38,313 nt of DNA from an uncultured Clostridium sp. (GCA_946497695.1 CAMMLJ010000016.1:1-38313); one strand, 5' to 3'. Shown: positions 24,678 to 33,506, counted from the first letter of the stretch. The notes: generated by a model from the letters alone, not told the origin. Program-made: numbers and translations.

Positions 24678-26327
24678 TTAGTATACCCTTTTATATAATA
24701 TAGCTTGATTTTTTCTTACATAGCTATTTATTAAGGCATTAAGTACAAACAATACTCCCGATAAGAATATTAGTAATACTGTAGTATTTCTAAAAACAAA
24801 TATAGTTAACGCAAGTAAGATAATAACAATTACAGCATAAAAGAATTCATACATTACATTTACATTTTCCTTCATCATAGTATATTCGCTTGTCCACGTT
24901 ATTTTTGGCGCGTTTAAATCTATCAATACCATTATCTTCTCTTCTAACAAGCATAATTCTATTAATACAACAAATAATGTTAAAACTAAAATAAAATTAA
25001 ATTCTGGCATAAAAAGACCATAAAATGCTGTAATTATTATCGCTATTATTCCATTGGCTATTAGTCCTGGATATAATTTATATCTAAATTGATTATATAG
25101 ACCAATAGGAATTGTTTTCATTAATTTAGCAGATTTTCCTTCTCTAGAAATTGCTGTAATTGAGGTAAAGTTCATTATGTATAATACTTGTGCAATACAT
25201 ACGCATATTACTACACCAATCGGTTTTAATATGTTTTGCTGTGCATCTGCTAAAAAGTCTAATCCAATACTTCTTGCAAAGGCAATTAATGCAAATACTG
25301 GTAATCCTACAAACACTACCGGAAATACTACAGGAAATATTATGCATTGCATACAAAATATAGGTGTTCTAATAATTTGTTTTAGTTCCTTTGACAAGTA
25401 TGCTATCTTCGAATTTCTTGTTTTAAAATCTTCCGGTTTTAGTTTAACATCTATTATCCTGTCTTTTATCGAACCATTTATAGTTGCACCTATAGCACCT
25501 TTTAAGTATACTTTAGAAATCAGCCATGTCATTACATAGTAACAAATTATACTTTCTGCTGCAAAAATTACAATATTAATTAACCCACTTAATTCTTGAT
25601 AATATAGTAAACTATTCATTATTGGTTTTAATATTACGAAATAGTCAGAAATCAATTCGATTAAACCATTAACTTGTAACATTCTTTCTGTAAAAATATC
25701 TGTAGAAAAACCTTCACCGGTAGAAAATAAACTAGTTATTATTCCTAAAATTACAAATATTATAAATACAGTTATATATTGCACTTGTGTTTTATTTTTT
25801 ATTACATTTGTAAATCTCATAATTGTTGCTGTAATTAGTGAAGTCAGCACAATTGGTATTATTGGTAACAGTAACAATATTATCGCTGAATAAATATAAA
25901 ATATATAATTTACGTTCATTATTATTCCATATACAATTATTGGTGAAGCTAATAACATTAGTTCCATTAAATACTCAGAAACAATCATGTTTTTAATCTT
26001 CGATCTAACTAATTGTAATGGTTTTATTGGCATTCGTAAAAATATTTTTAGATCCTTAGAAAAGTATAAATTATTTAAACTTTCAAAAACACTTCTAGAA
26101 AATAAAAATACTATCATTATAAGTAAAATAATATTTATAAATGCTGGTGCTTGGTCTACTTCTATAAGCTGATTTGTTAATCTATAACTTGCAAATGCCA
26201 TTAATGATGAAATTGTTCCAAATATAATGACAAAAACAAAAGCTGATAAAATTTTTGCAGTAATATCTTTATTTACATTATCTCTTCTATAAGCATTTTT
26301 AAAAATAACTTTCGTTAATTCTTTCAT
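24678..26327 (-). CDS. Large polytopic ABC exporter permease
   Basis: 549 residues with about 12 hydrophobic segments spread along the whole length, arranged in two halves (about 25-265 and 305-545). A cytoplasmic piece between them, GSIKDRIIDVKLKPEDFKTRNSKIAYLSKELKQIIRTPIF, resembles the coupling region of putative ABC exporters with fused half-permeases. It starts 10 bases after the ATPase gene stop and is followed 13-19 bases later by the SBP-VWA gene. It probably pairs with the upstream ATPase. The substrate is unknown; the exporter topology together with binding proteins in the same operon is unusual. Confidence 0.82.
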   Translation of the reverse strand: MKELTKVIFKNAYRRDNVNKDITAKILSAFVFVIIFGTISSLMAFASYRLTNQLIEVDQAPAFINIILLIMIVFLFSRSVFESLNNLYFSKDLKIFLRMPIKPLQLVRSKIKNMIVSEYLMELMLLASPIIVYGIIMNVNYIFYIYSAIILLLLPIIPIVLTSLITATIMRFTNVIKNKTQVQYITVFIIFVILGIITSLFSTGEGFSTDIFTERMLQVNGLIELISDYFVILKPIMNSLLYYQELSGLINIVIFAAESIICYYVMTWLISKVYLKGAIGATINGSIKDRIIDVKLKPEDFKTRNSKIAYLSKELKQIIRTPIFCMQCIIFPVVFPVVFVGLPVFALIAFARSIGLDFLADAQQNILKPIGVVICVCIAQVLYIMNFTSITAISREGKSAKLMKTIPIGLYNQFRYKLYPGLIANGIIAIIITAFYGLFMPEFNFILVLTLFVVLIELCLLEEKIMVLIDLNAPKITWTSEYTMMKENVNVMYEFFYAVIVIILLALTIFVFRNTTVLLIFLSGVLFVLNALINSYVRKNQAILYKRVY

Positions 26328-26337
26328 ATTTATATAC

Positions 26338-27060
26338 CTATTCTTCTATAATTTTTAAAAATAATTCTTCCAAAGAACTGTTAGATTTCCATTTTTCTCT
26401 TAGTTCTTCACAAGTTCCAACAAATTTAATTTTTCCTTTATCTATTACTGCTATTTTGTCACATATTTTTTCTGCTACTTCTAAAACATGTGTAGAAAAG
26501 AATACTGTATTACCTTTATCACTATGTTCTCTCATTAATTCTTTTAATTGGAATGAAGCTTTAGGGTCTAATCCAGTCATTGGTTCATCTAAGATCCAAT
26601 TTTTAGGATTATGCAATAACACTCCTATAATAACTATTTTTTGTTTCATTCCATGTGAGTATCCTTGGATTCTATCCTTTAATGAATTATATATTCCAAA
26701 GTCATTTGCAAGTTTTGATATTCTCTCATATCTTGTTTTTTGATCAACACCATATACATCACCAATAAAATTTAAATATTCTATACCTGTTAATTTTTCA
26801 AATGCATCTGGTGAATCTGGTACAAATCCAAATTCTTTTTTGGCTTTAATAGGTTCTTTTTCTATATTTATTCCATCTATTAGAATTTCGCCTTCATCTA
26901 TATCCAATATGCCTGTAAGCATTTCCATTGTTGTTGTTTTACCAGCACCATTTGGTCCAATAAATCCGAAAATAATTCCATCTTCTATTTTTAAGTTTAT
27001 ATTTTCTACTACTTTCTTATTTTTCACATAAGCTTTACTTACATTTTTTAGTTCTATCAT
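26338..27060 (-). CDS. ABC transporter ATP-binding protein
   Basis: 240 residues, complete: Walker A GPNGAGKTT (about 34-42), Q-loop FVPDSPDAF, signature YSHGMKQKIVIIGVLL (about 133-148), Walker B as NWILDEPMTGLDP and H-loop STHVLEVAE. The Walker B aspartate is present but its hydrophobic strand begins with Asn-Trp, a mild deviation. It belongs to the exporter (ABC-2) class of ATPases. It is the first gene of the operon; the ATG lies just after a hairpin shared with the upstream amidohydrolase end. It probably powers the 12-TM permease next door. Confidence 0.92.
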   Translation of the reverse strand: MIELKNVSKAYVKNKKVVENINLKIEDGIIFGFIGPNGAGKTTTMEMLTGILDIDEGEILIDGINIEKEPIKAKKEFGFVPDSPDAFEKLTGIEYLNFIGDVYGVDQKTRYERISKLANDFGIYNSLKDRIQGYSHGMKQKIVIIGVLLHNPKNWILDEPMTGLDPKASFQLKELMREHSDKGNTVFFSTHVLEVAEKICDKIAVIDKGKIKFVGTCEELREKWKSNSSLEELFLKIIEE

Positions 27061-27081
27061 TTGTTTATTTCTCCATTTTAT

Positions 27082-27133
27082 AAAATCCTATACATTTTTT
27101 ATACCATAAAAGATACAAATTGTATAGGATTTT
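27082..27133 (-). terminator. Terminator of the amidohydrolase gene
   Basis: 13-base arms AAAATCCTATACA and TGTATAGGATTTT with a 26-base loop. It lies between the amidohydrolase stop and the ATPase start. The T tail is short, so it may leak into the operon or act as a leader structure. Confidence 0.5.
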
Positions 27134-27145
27134 TATATAACATAA

Positions 27146-28690
27146 TCAAATTTTCCAAATTACTTTGCCATCTTTAATTGTTTCCAAAATCTTTATATTT
27201 CGCAGTTCATCTTTTGCAACCTTTAATGGATTTTTGTCTACAATAATAAAATCTGCATTCTTTCCAGCTTTTAAACTTCCTTTTATTTCTTCTTCGCCAT
27301 ATTGATATGCAGCATTTATCGTAACAGTTTTTATGGCTTCTAATACAGAAATTTTTTCATCTTCTCCTAACACTTTACCATCTCTTGTTGTTCTATTTAC
27401 AGCACACCAAATTGTTTCGAACATATCTGGTTCTATAACAGGTGTATCTTGATGAAAAGTAAATAATATATTTTTTTTTAGACTTGAACCTGCTGGACTA
27501 ATATGTTCTGCACGTTTCATTCCTAAGTTTTTTATATGGATATCTCCAAAATAATATATATGGCTTATAAAGAATGAAGGTATTATATTATATTTTTTTA
27601 CATCAGGTAATTGGTCTAATCCTAAGAGTTGTGCATGTATCATAACTGGTCTTTTTAATCCTGATACCTTTTTAATTGCATTTATATATTGTTCTGCTGC
27701 TTTATCACCATTACAATGAGCTAATATTTGCAAATTGCTTTCTTTGCTATTTTCTAATATTTCTTCTACATCTTCATCTTTCATTATTCTATATCCATAA
27801 TATTCTGGTTCATTTGCATACGCTTCTCTTAACCATGCAGTCTTTGCCTGTGGCGAACCATCTAAAAATATTTTTATACCACCTATTTTAAAATTATTAT
27901 TATATTTATTAATAAATTTACTATATTCTTTCTTTATTTCGACCACATTTCTATAATCCATGTATGCAACTACATCAAGAAATATTTCATGCTTATCTGC
28001 CAATAACTTGTATATTTTTGCTAATTCATTTGTTATAACACCTTCTTGCGCCATAGTTATTCCGTGTGATGAATATATTTCTTGTGCTTCTTTAAATGCA
28101 TTTATAATTTCTTCTATTTTTGGAAGAGGTATCTTTTTAAGGGAATCAATAAATGCATTTTCTTCTAATAATCCTTTATCAAAAATAATTCTTCCACCTT
28201 CTGGGTCTGCTGTTGTTTTTGTTATGCCTAATTTTTCTAATGCCTCACTATTTGCAATACCATTATGTCTAGATTTATTTTCTATAATAACAGGCGTATC
28301 TGGAAATATTTCATCTAATTCTTGTTTAGTAATATGTTCTCTGTTCTTTAATATGTTATTATCATAACCATTTACTATAATCCACTCATTTGTTCTGTTT
28401 TCTTTTTTATATTTGTCTAAGCAATTCTTAATTTCTTCGATACTAGTTAACCCATCTATGGATATCTGCATTAAACTTTTAGCTAACGCAAATATATGGC
28501 TATGAGCATCTATAAATGATGGCATCAGTGTATTCCCTTTTAAATCTATTATCTCTGTATTAGCATCTGCTACTTCTAATATTTCAGCCTTAGAACCTGT
28601 TTTTATTATCTTGTCATTTTCCGTTGCAAGTGCTTCTATATTGTCATTCTCTAGAGTTATAAAATCCCCATTTATATAAATCTTTTTCAT
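27146..28690 (-). CDS. YtcJ-like metal-dependent amidohydrolase
   Basis: 514 residues from the ATG at 28690. A small N-terminal beta domain (KKIYINGDFITLEND) precedes a TIM barrel with the HxH metal motif in MPSFIDAHSHIFA, the middle GGIKIFLDGSPQAKTAWLREAY and HCNGDKA, and the typical ending GSLKAGKNADFIIVDKNPLK. It belongs to the amidohydrolase 3 group that includes YtcJ; the substrate is not predictable. The frame could start at 28702, but those codons contain the GGAGG that serves the ATG at 28690. No signal peptide, so cytoplasmic. It is monocistronic, upstream of the ABC/TelA operon. Confidence 0.9.
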   Translation of the reverse strand: MKKIYINGDFITLENDNIEALATENDKIIKTGSKAEILEVADANTEIIDLKGNTLMPSFIDAHSHIFALAKSLMQISIDGLTSIEEIKNCLDKYKKENRTNEWIIVNGYDNNILKNREHITKQELDEIFPDTPVIIENKSRHNGIANSEALEKLGITKTTADPEGGRIIFDKGLLEENAFIDSLKKIPLPKIEEIINAFKEAQEIYSSHGITMAQEGVITNELAKIYKLLADKHEIFLDVVAYMDYRNVVEIKKEYSKFINKYNNNFKIGGIKIFLDGSPQAKTAWLREAYANEPEYYGYRIMKDEDVEEILENSKESNLQILAHCNGDKAAEQYINAIKKVSGLKRPVMIHAQLLGLDQLPDVKKYNIIPSFFISHIYYFGDIHIKNLGMKRAEHISPAGSSLKKNILFTFHQDTPVIEPDMFETIWCAVNRTTRDGKVLGEDEKISVLEAIKTVTINAAYQYGEEEIKGSLKAGKNADFIIVDKNPLKVAKDELRNIKILETIKDGKVIWKI

Positions 28691-28763
28691 GTCTACCTCC
28701 ATTTTATATTTTATATAATTATTTCCAGTTTAATGTAATTTAATAACATTATTTGAGATAAAA

Positions 28764-28802
28764 AATAGGATTATAGCATCATTGATATGCTACAACCCTA
28801 TT
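28764..28802 (-). terminator. Distal terminator downstream of the DUF3419 gene
   Basis: 16-base arms (28764-28779 and 28787-28802) that pair completely on the minus strand with two G-U pairs, followed by TTTTTATC. Confidence 0.65.
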
Positions 28803-28855
28803 ATACGTTATGTTTTTCTTAAGCTTTCCCTTTCATGCTATTGTTAAAACGGAGA

Positions 28856-28884
28856 AACCGGAGGAATTACGCTTTCCTCCGGTT
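28856..28884 (-). terminator. Proximal terminator of the DUF3419 gene
   Basis: Perfect 11-base GC-rich arms AACCGGAGGAA and TTCCTCCGGTT, ten bases after the stop. The T run is weak, and the second hairpin downstream may act as backup. Confidence 0.6.
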
Positions 28885-28893
28885 AACATTTTG

Positions 28894-29895
28894 TTATTGT
28901 AATACCATCACCACATCTGTCGGTGTATTGTAAAACATATAACCTCCACCTGTCTTTACGGGAATAATCAAAGTTTTGAAACGATGTTTTAATTCTACAT
29001 ATAGCATCATCGTATCCAAAATCTGCTTTTTTGCAACAAATCTTGTTTCTTCATCTTTAACATAATCCAGGTTAAATACATTTGAAAAATCAGGACGCTG
29101 AATTTTATCCCACGAATAGAACCATTGCTCTTTCATACCAATCAAATATAAAATTATTTTACCCTTTGGCTTTAAGAATTGCTTCATATTCATAATATTT
29201 GATATAGTTTCTTTCAAAGGTGTAAAATTATGCAAGTTGGACAAATAAATTACATCAAACATTTCTTTAGGAAAATCTGCTTTAAAAATATCATTTTCTG
29301 TTATATAAATTACTGCCTCTTTTAAAGCTTGCTTTGCCTTTGGCCAATATTCTCTTTCTATATACTTGAACAATAATTTTCTTTCCATATTTTCTAATAT
29401 ATACTGTTCATTAAGCAGATAGTTCAATCTAATTTCAATTGAACTTTTCTCCGAGAATATCTTTCTCCAAAACACACTTTCTTCTGATGATTCTGCTCTA
29501 CTCAGTATTTTACTTGCAGTAATGCCTGAAAGAGCCTTTGTTGAAGTTCCGATTGCAAAATCATAAAATTCCTGATAATTATCCAAATTTATCATTGCTT
29601 GATATTTCAGCCAACATATAGGAAGTTGCAATGGATTAATATCTACAGCATATATGTTTTTTATTCCAAACAAAGCCATATCTATTGCATTATCAAGACT
29701 TCCCGCAACAGTTAATACTGTATCAGTTGGTCTTAATATCTCCCTAATATATTGTCCATTCTCATTCGACGACCATGCTGGTGCAATCGTAGTATATGGA
29801 CTCCCATCTCTTACATCAAATGTAATATTTCTTTTACTGTTATAAAAAAGATTCCGCATTTGCATAGCAGTTTTAGTTGTATTGATTTTTAACAT
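28894..29895 (-). CDS. DUF3419 (BtaA-like) SAM-dependent protein
   Basis: 333 residues. The SAM-binding core is TVLTVAGSLDNAIDMALFGIKNIYAVDINPLQL (about 60-93, here with GSxDN in place of GxGxG). Later strands are FDVIYLSNLHNF and KGKIILYLIGM, with a C-terminal GGGYMFYNT. DUF3419 proteins include BtaA, the 3-amino-3-carboxypropyl transferase that starts betaine-lipid synthesis, and related uncharacterised enzymes. This copy has no BtaB-like partner next to it, so a lipid role is open. It has its own perfect consensus promoter and two terminators. Base composition seems slightly less AT-rich than its neighbours, which might hint at transfer. Confidence 0.75.
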   Translation of the reverse strand: MLKINTTKTAMQMRNLFYNSKRNITFDVRDGSPYTTIAPAWSSNENGQYIREILRPTDTVLTVAGSLDNAIDMALFGIKNIYAVDINPLQLPICWLKYQAMINLDNYQEFYDFAIGTSTKALSGITASKILSRAESSEESVFWRKIFSEKSSIEIRLNYLLNEQYILENMERKLLFKYIEREYWPKAKQALKEAVIYITENDIFKADFPKEMFDVIYLSNLHNFTPLKETISNIMNMKQFLKPKGKIILYLIGMKEQWFYSWDKIQRPDFSNVFNLDYVKDEETRFVAKKQILDTMMLYVELKHRFKTLIIPVKTGGGYMFYNTPTDVVMVLQ

Positions 29896-29931
29896 ATTTT
29901 TCTCCCTTTCAACTAATTTTTTCCATCATTA

Positions 29932-29960
29932 ATTATAGTATTTTTCATATATTATGTCAA
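29932..29960 (-). promoter_or_regulatory. Perfect sigma-A promoter of the DUF3419 gene
   Basis: TTGACA (29955-29960), exactly 17 bases, TATAAT (29932-29937) on the minus strand, 37 bases from the ATG. Both hexamers match the consensus fully. Confidence 0.85.
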
Positions 29961-29990
29961 TTTATTCTAATTCTTTATATAAAATAAAAA

Positions 29991-30031
29991 AATTATCCAT
30001 ATTAAGCTTTTTTTACTTAATATGAATAATT
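29991..30031 (-). terminator. Terminator of pfk
   Basis: 16-base arms (29991-30006 and 30016-30031) pair fully on the minus strand with one G-U pair; TTTTTTTATTTT follows. Confidence 0.75.
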
Positions 30032-30071
30032 ATTTTTAAATATATTTACTAATTCATAATTAAACTTCGAA

Positions 30072-31214
30072 TTAATCGCCTAAACAAATTCCAATATCTC
30101 TTGCTGTTTTTACTAAGTCATCATCCATAGTAACATATCTTACATTGCTTTCTGCTGTACCACCTTGAACAGCACCAATTTCTTTATTTTCTCCAACAAC
30201 TACTTCTAATGGAACACAATCTAACTTTCCATTTTTAATAACTGTTAAAACTCCAAATTTTCCTTCCATTGCAAGTTCCATAGCTTTTGCACCATATTTT
30301 GTAGATAGCACTCTATCGTATGCTGTTGGTGTTCCACCTCTTTGCATATATCCTAAGATTGTACATCTAGAATCTAAACCAGTTAATTCTTTAAGTTGTT
30401 TTGCAACTCTATTTCCTTCTCCACCGAATTTTACGCTTATTCCGGCTTTATTATCTATACCTTCTGCTGCATGTGTTGTTTGTTCTGCATTTATTGGATG
30501 AGCTCCCTCTGATACAACAACAACGCTAAATCTTTTTCCGTTTTCTTTTCTTTTATTGATTGCAGCAGCAGCTTTATTTATATCATATGGAATCTCTGGT
30601 ATTAAAGCAACATCTGCACCTCCGGAAATTGCTGATTCTAATGCAATCCATCCTGCAAATCTACCCATAACTTCTAGCACCATTATTCTGTCATGTGTTT
30701 CTGCAGTTGTGTGTAATCTATCTAAAGCTTCTGTTGCAACGTGAACAGCTGTATTATATCCAAATGTAACATCTGTACATGCAACATCATTATCTATTGT
30801 TTTTGGAACACCTATTGTGTTAATTCCTTTTAAATATAAATCTCTTGCAGATTTTTGTGTACTATCTCCACCCAACGTAAATACACAATCAAATCCTGCT
30901 TCTTTTACATTTCTTACACATTGGTCTGATAAATCTTCATAAGTAACTGTTCCATCTTCGTGCTCAACTTTGTAATGGAATACTATAGCATTTGTTGAAG
31001 AACCTATAATAGAACCTCCCTTTGTTAAAATACCAGAAGCTTTTTCGTTTCCATCTAGACGAATATAATTGTTATTTACAAGACCTCTGTATCCATCAAT
31101 ATAACCATAACATTCAATTCCATTTGTTTCACAAGTCTTTTTAATTGCTCTTATGACAGCATTAAAACCTGAAACATCTCCACCATTTGCTAAAATTGCT
31201 ACTTTTTTAATCAT
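30072..31214 (-). CDS. pfkA: 6-phosphofructokinase, mixed donor signature
   Basis: 380 residues, longer than the 320-residue Escherichia coli enzyme and in the range of the clostridial/group III PFKs. Segments: GGDVSGFNAVIRA at the N-terminus (where many have GGDxPGxN), LGGDSTQKSA near 114-122, GVPKTIDNDV near 136-144 and VMGRFAGWIALES near 185. It phosphorylates fructose 6-phosphate in glycolysis. The residue after GGD is Ser118, not Gly (ATP type) or Asp (pyrophosphate type), while Lys138 of PKTIDND is the pyrophosphate-type residue. The donor therefore cannot be read from sequence. It lies 57 bases downstream of trmL on the same strand and has its own terminator. Confidence 0.93.
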   Translation of the reverse strand: MIKKVAILANGGDVSGFNAVIRAIKKTCETNGIECYGYIDGYRGLVNNNYIRLDGNEKASGILTKGGSIIGSSTNAIVFHYKVEHEDGTVTYEDLSDQCVRNVKEAGFDCVFTLGGDSTQKSARDLYLKGINTIGVPKTIDNDVACTDVTFGYNTAVHVATEALDRLHTTAETHDRIMVLEVMGRFAGWIALESAISGGADVALIPEIPYDINKAAAAINKRKENGKRFSVVVVSEGAHPINAEQTTHAAEGIDNKAGISVKFGGEGNRVAKQLKELTGLDSRCTILGYMQRGGTPTAYDRVLSTKYGAKAMELAMEGKFGVLTVIKNGKLDCVPLEVVVGENKEIGAVQGGTAESNVRYVTMDDDLVKTARDIGICLGD

Positions 31215-31271
31215 TTAAAAAACCTCCCTAATTGATAAGTACAAACAAATCACTAACTAATATACAGTGAT

Positions 31272-31775
31272 TTAATTTCCCAATAATCTTTCACTTGTTT
31301 CTTTTAAGTGTTCAAAATTAGTATGTCTTAAAACTTCATATGCTAAAATAGAAACAGCATTTGATAAATTTAAACATCTAATTCCATCTATCATTGGAAT
31401 TCTCATAGTTTTATCAATATATTTTTTCATTATATCTTCTGGTAGCCCTTTTGTTTCTTTACCAAATAGCAAAAATACTTCATCCATATTTTCGTATTTA
31501 GGTTCATCATATCTGTGTGTACCTTTAGATGTAATAAAAAACATATTTGTTTGTGTAGGGTCATATTTTTTTAGAAATTCTGTAAAAGAAATATGCTTTT
31601 CTATTTCTAACTTGTCCCAGTAATCTAAACCAGCCCTCTTTAAATACCTATCTGATATTTGAAATCCTAATGGTTCTACTAAATGTAATTTAGCTCCTGT
31701 TGCTGCACAAGTTCTTACAATATTACCAGTATTTTGTGGTATTTCTGGTTCTACTAGTACAATGTTTAATTTCAT
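31272..31775 (-). CDS. trmL: tRNA (cytidine(34)-2'-O)-methyltransferase
   Basis: 167 residues, the compact single-domain SPOUT enzyme. Typical segments: LVEPEIPQNTGNIVRTCAATGA at the N-terminus, KLHLVEPLGF, LLFGKETKGLP near 107-117, and the knot end MRIPMIDGIRCLNLSNAVSILAYEVLR. TrmL methylates the ribose of the wobble base C34 or cmnm5U34 in leucine tRNAs. The gene has a GTAAGGAGG-type site before the ATG. It precedes pfk, and the two may be cotranscribed because only a weak hairpin lies between. Confidence 0.94.
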   Translation of the reverse strand: MKLNIVLVEPEIPQNTGNIVRTCAATGAKLHLVEPLGFQISDRYLKRAGLDYWDKLEIEKHISFTEFLKKYDPTQTNMFFITSKGTHRYDEPKYENMDEVFLLFGKETKGLPEDIMKKYIDKTMRIPMIDGIRCLNLSNAVSILAYEVLRHTNFEHLKETSERLLGN

Positions 31776-31852
31776 TTATATGCCTCCTTACGCAAATTAT
31801 ATGATATCAATTATATTATTTTATTTCAAGAGTTTTTACTTAATTTACCAAA

Positions 31853-31882
31853 AAAATTAACAGGTTCTACCCTGTTAATTTT
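31853..31882 (-). terminator. Terminator of the 31881-32114 gene
   Basis: Perfect 12-base arms AAAATTAACAGG and CCTGTTAATTTT with a 6-base loop; TT and then TTTGG follow on the minus strand. It overlaps the stop codon. Confidence 0.75.
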
Positions 31883-32114
31883 ACTGAAGAATCCATAGTG
31901 CTGTTGGCACTATATAATACAAACCATTGATAGTTTCTACAACATACCACCCGATTGCTTCTAAGTCTTCGCGGTTTGATTTATATAGTGAACCTTTTGC
32001 GATTGGAAGATATAAAACGTTCTTCCACATCTCAGAATTTGAAAGTTTTTCCTTATTAGAAAGAATCGTTTCTTCTATTAACTTCCACTGAATTCTTCTT
32101 TTATTGCCAAGCAT
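31881..32114 (-). CDS. Small hypothetical protein
   Basis: 77 residues, basic N-terminus (MLGNKRRIQWKLIEE), then SNSEMWKNVLYLPIAKGSLYKSNREDLEAIGWYVVE, and a hydrophobic end (GLYYIVPTALWIL). No cysteine motif. No family is recognised. It has a good AAGGAGG site 8 bases before the ATG and a private terminator, so translation is likely. A small inverted repeat (GTACTC/GAGTAC, 32129-32147) lies just upstream of the ribosome-binding site. It follows spoIIIAH by about 180 bases, which hold no strong terminator, so it could be reached by read-through. Confidence 0.6.
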   Translation of the reverse strand: MLGNKRRIQWKLIEETILSNKEKLSNSEMWKNVLYLPIAKGSLYKSNREDLEAIGWYVVETINGLYYIVPTALWILQ

Positions 32115-32294
32115 ATTATGTCCTCCTTGTACTCTTTCTGGGAGTACCTTTGTCTTTTGTATACAAGCCTTAAGTTTATATTTATTCTTCCTTCCAATTT
32201 TTTGGAGTACTTACCATTACTGGCGATAAATATAATACTTGCAAAAAACACTTGTAATATATTAATTATACAACATTATGTAAAATACCGCAAA

Positions 32295-32879
32295 TTACTT
32301 ATTACTAATATGTATATTCTCTATCTCTGCATTCATCTCTCTTGCAATAATATTTTGTATCTGAGCTATTGTGTCCTGTTCTAATGTTTCTGCTTTTACT
32401 ATTACATTTATACTTTTATCATTTACAAAAATAACTACATCACTAATTCCTTTTGTTTTTATTAAATTCTCACAAATCATAATACTATTCTGCGTATTAT
32501 TAATCTTTGTTATCTCTTGTGTAGCTACAGTCTTTTGCTCCTCACTTACATTTTGATTATCTAATAAATTTTGATAACTTTCTATCATTTGTGAATACAT
32601 TGTATCTCTGCCTAACCTAGAACTTGCAAAATAATCATCAGTTCTAGAAGAGGAACTACTGCTAGTTGCTACACTTACTTCATTTAAACTGTTAGAATCT
32701 ATAACGTTATTACTAGAAACTAATTGTGCATCTCCAATACTAGATACCTCATTTTCTGAGACAATGTTGCTAGAAACAGGGGTTTCTTTCATACTATAAC
32801 TTAAATATCCTGCTGACACTAGCATTAATGCTACAACAAATAAAATAATTTGATTACTTTTAATATTTTTTAAATTCAT
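32295..32879 (-). CDS. spoIIIAH: Stage III sporulation protein AH
   Basis: 194 residues. One membrane segment (about 12-29), a Ser/Asn-rich linker (about 35-80) and a C-terminal YscJ/FliF-like ring-building domain (about 90-192), where NVSEEQKTVATQEITKI and MNAEIENIHIS are typical. SpoIIIAH in the mother-cell membrane pairs with forespore SpoIIQ across the septum, forming the channel of the feeding apparatus. It is the last gene of the complete spoIIIA operon, 18 bases after spoIIIAG. Confidence 0.92.
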   Translation of the reverse strand: MNLKNIKSNQIILFVVALMLVSAGYLSYSMKETPVSSNIVSENEVSSIGDAQLVSSNNVIDSNSLNEVSVATSSSSSSRTDDYFASSRLGRDTMYSQMIESYQNLLDNQNVSEEQKTVATQEITKINNTQNSIMICENLIKTKGISDVVIFVNDKSINVIVKAETLEQDTIAQIQNIIAREMNAEIENIHISNK

Positions 32880-32897
32880 AATATTCTCTCCTTTTAT

Positions 32898-33506
32898 TTA
32901 TTTTGACATTTGGAAAACTTGTATTTTATGTGATGCAAGCCCAGTAGCTGCTGACACAGCCTGTATAATATTTTCCTTTACATTTGCATCTCCTGCACCT
33001 TCTGCAGTTATTATTGTTCCTTCAATTTTGGGCATAATAGTCTTTTGTGTAATTGGTGTTTTCTCTCCATTGTCTTCCTGAAATATTACATCTCTTTGAA
33101 TATCATTTTCTGTTATAACTCTAGTACCACCAGATTCATCTTGTTCTTCTGTAGAAGTTTCCTTTCTATTCTCATTATACATTGCAACTATTTCTGTACT
33201 CTCAGAATAATTAACTAATACATCTACCTTTCCAACACCATTAATTTTTGCTAATATTCCTTCTAGTCTTTCTTCTAAACTATTATTGGTTGCTTGTGTC
33301 GTGTCTGCTACTGTAGTGTTGATTGCTGTATTATTATCTTTACTTGTTTCTTTTTTATTGTCGTCTGCCAAGATGGTATTAATTGCAATTACTGTTACTA
33401 TTAATATAAGTATTCCAACTACTAAATTCTCTACTTTTTTCTTACCGGTTTTATTATCACTTTTAGTCATATTTTCCTTTAATTGTTGTATTTTTTCTTT
33501 TAACAT
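32898..33506 (-). CDS. spoIIIAG: Stage III sporulation protein AG
   Basis: 202 residues. An N-terminal cytoplasmic tail and one membrane segment (about 27-46) precede a Thr/Asn-rich linker and a C-terminal domain with LEERLEGILAKINGVGKVDVLVNY, NVKENIIQAVSAATGLASHKIQVF. SpoIIIAG forms a large ring in the mother-cell membrane as part of the SpoIIIA-SpoIIQ complex. The ATG has an AGGAGG site; it follows spoIIIAF by 13 bases. Confidence 0.92.
   Translation of the reverse strand: MLKEKIQQLKENMTKSDNKTGKKKVENLVVGILILIVTVIAINTILADDNKKETSKDNNTAINTTVADTTQATNNSLEERLEGILAKINGVGKVDVLVNYSESTEIVAMYNENRKETSTEEQDESGGTRVITENDIQRDVIFQEDNGEKTPITQKTIMPKIEGTIITAEGAGDANVKENIIQAVSAATGLASHKIQVFQMSK

Noticed and set aside
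28764..28884. Two successive hairpins as a riboswitch leader of the amidohydrolase gene
   Set aside because: The T runs follow the arms on the minus strand downstream of the DUF3419 gene, which fits terminators, and no known riboswitch core was recognised.
31247..31273. AAATCACT/AGTGATTT hairpin as a terminator between trmL and pfk
   Set aside because: The stem is only 8 base pairs and no T run follows on the minus strand; at best it attenuates.
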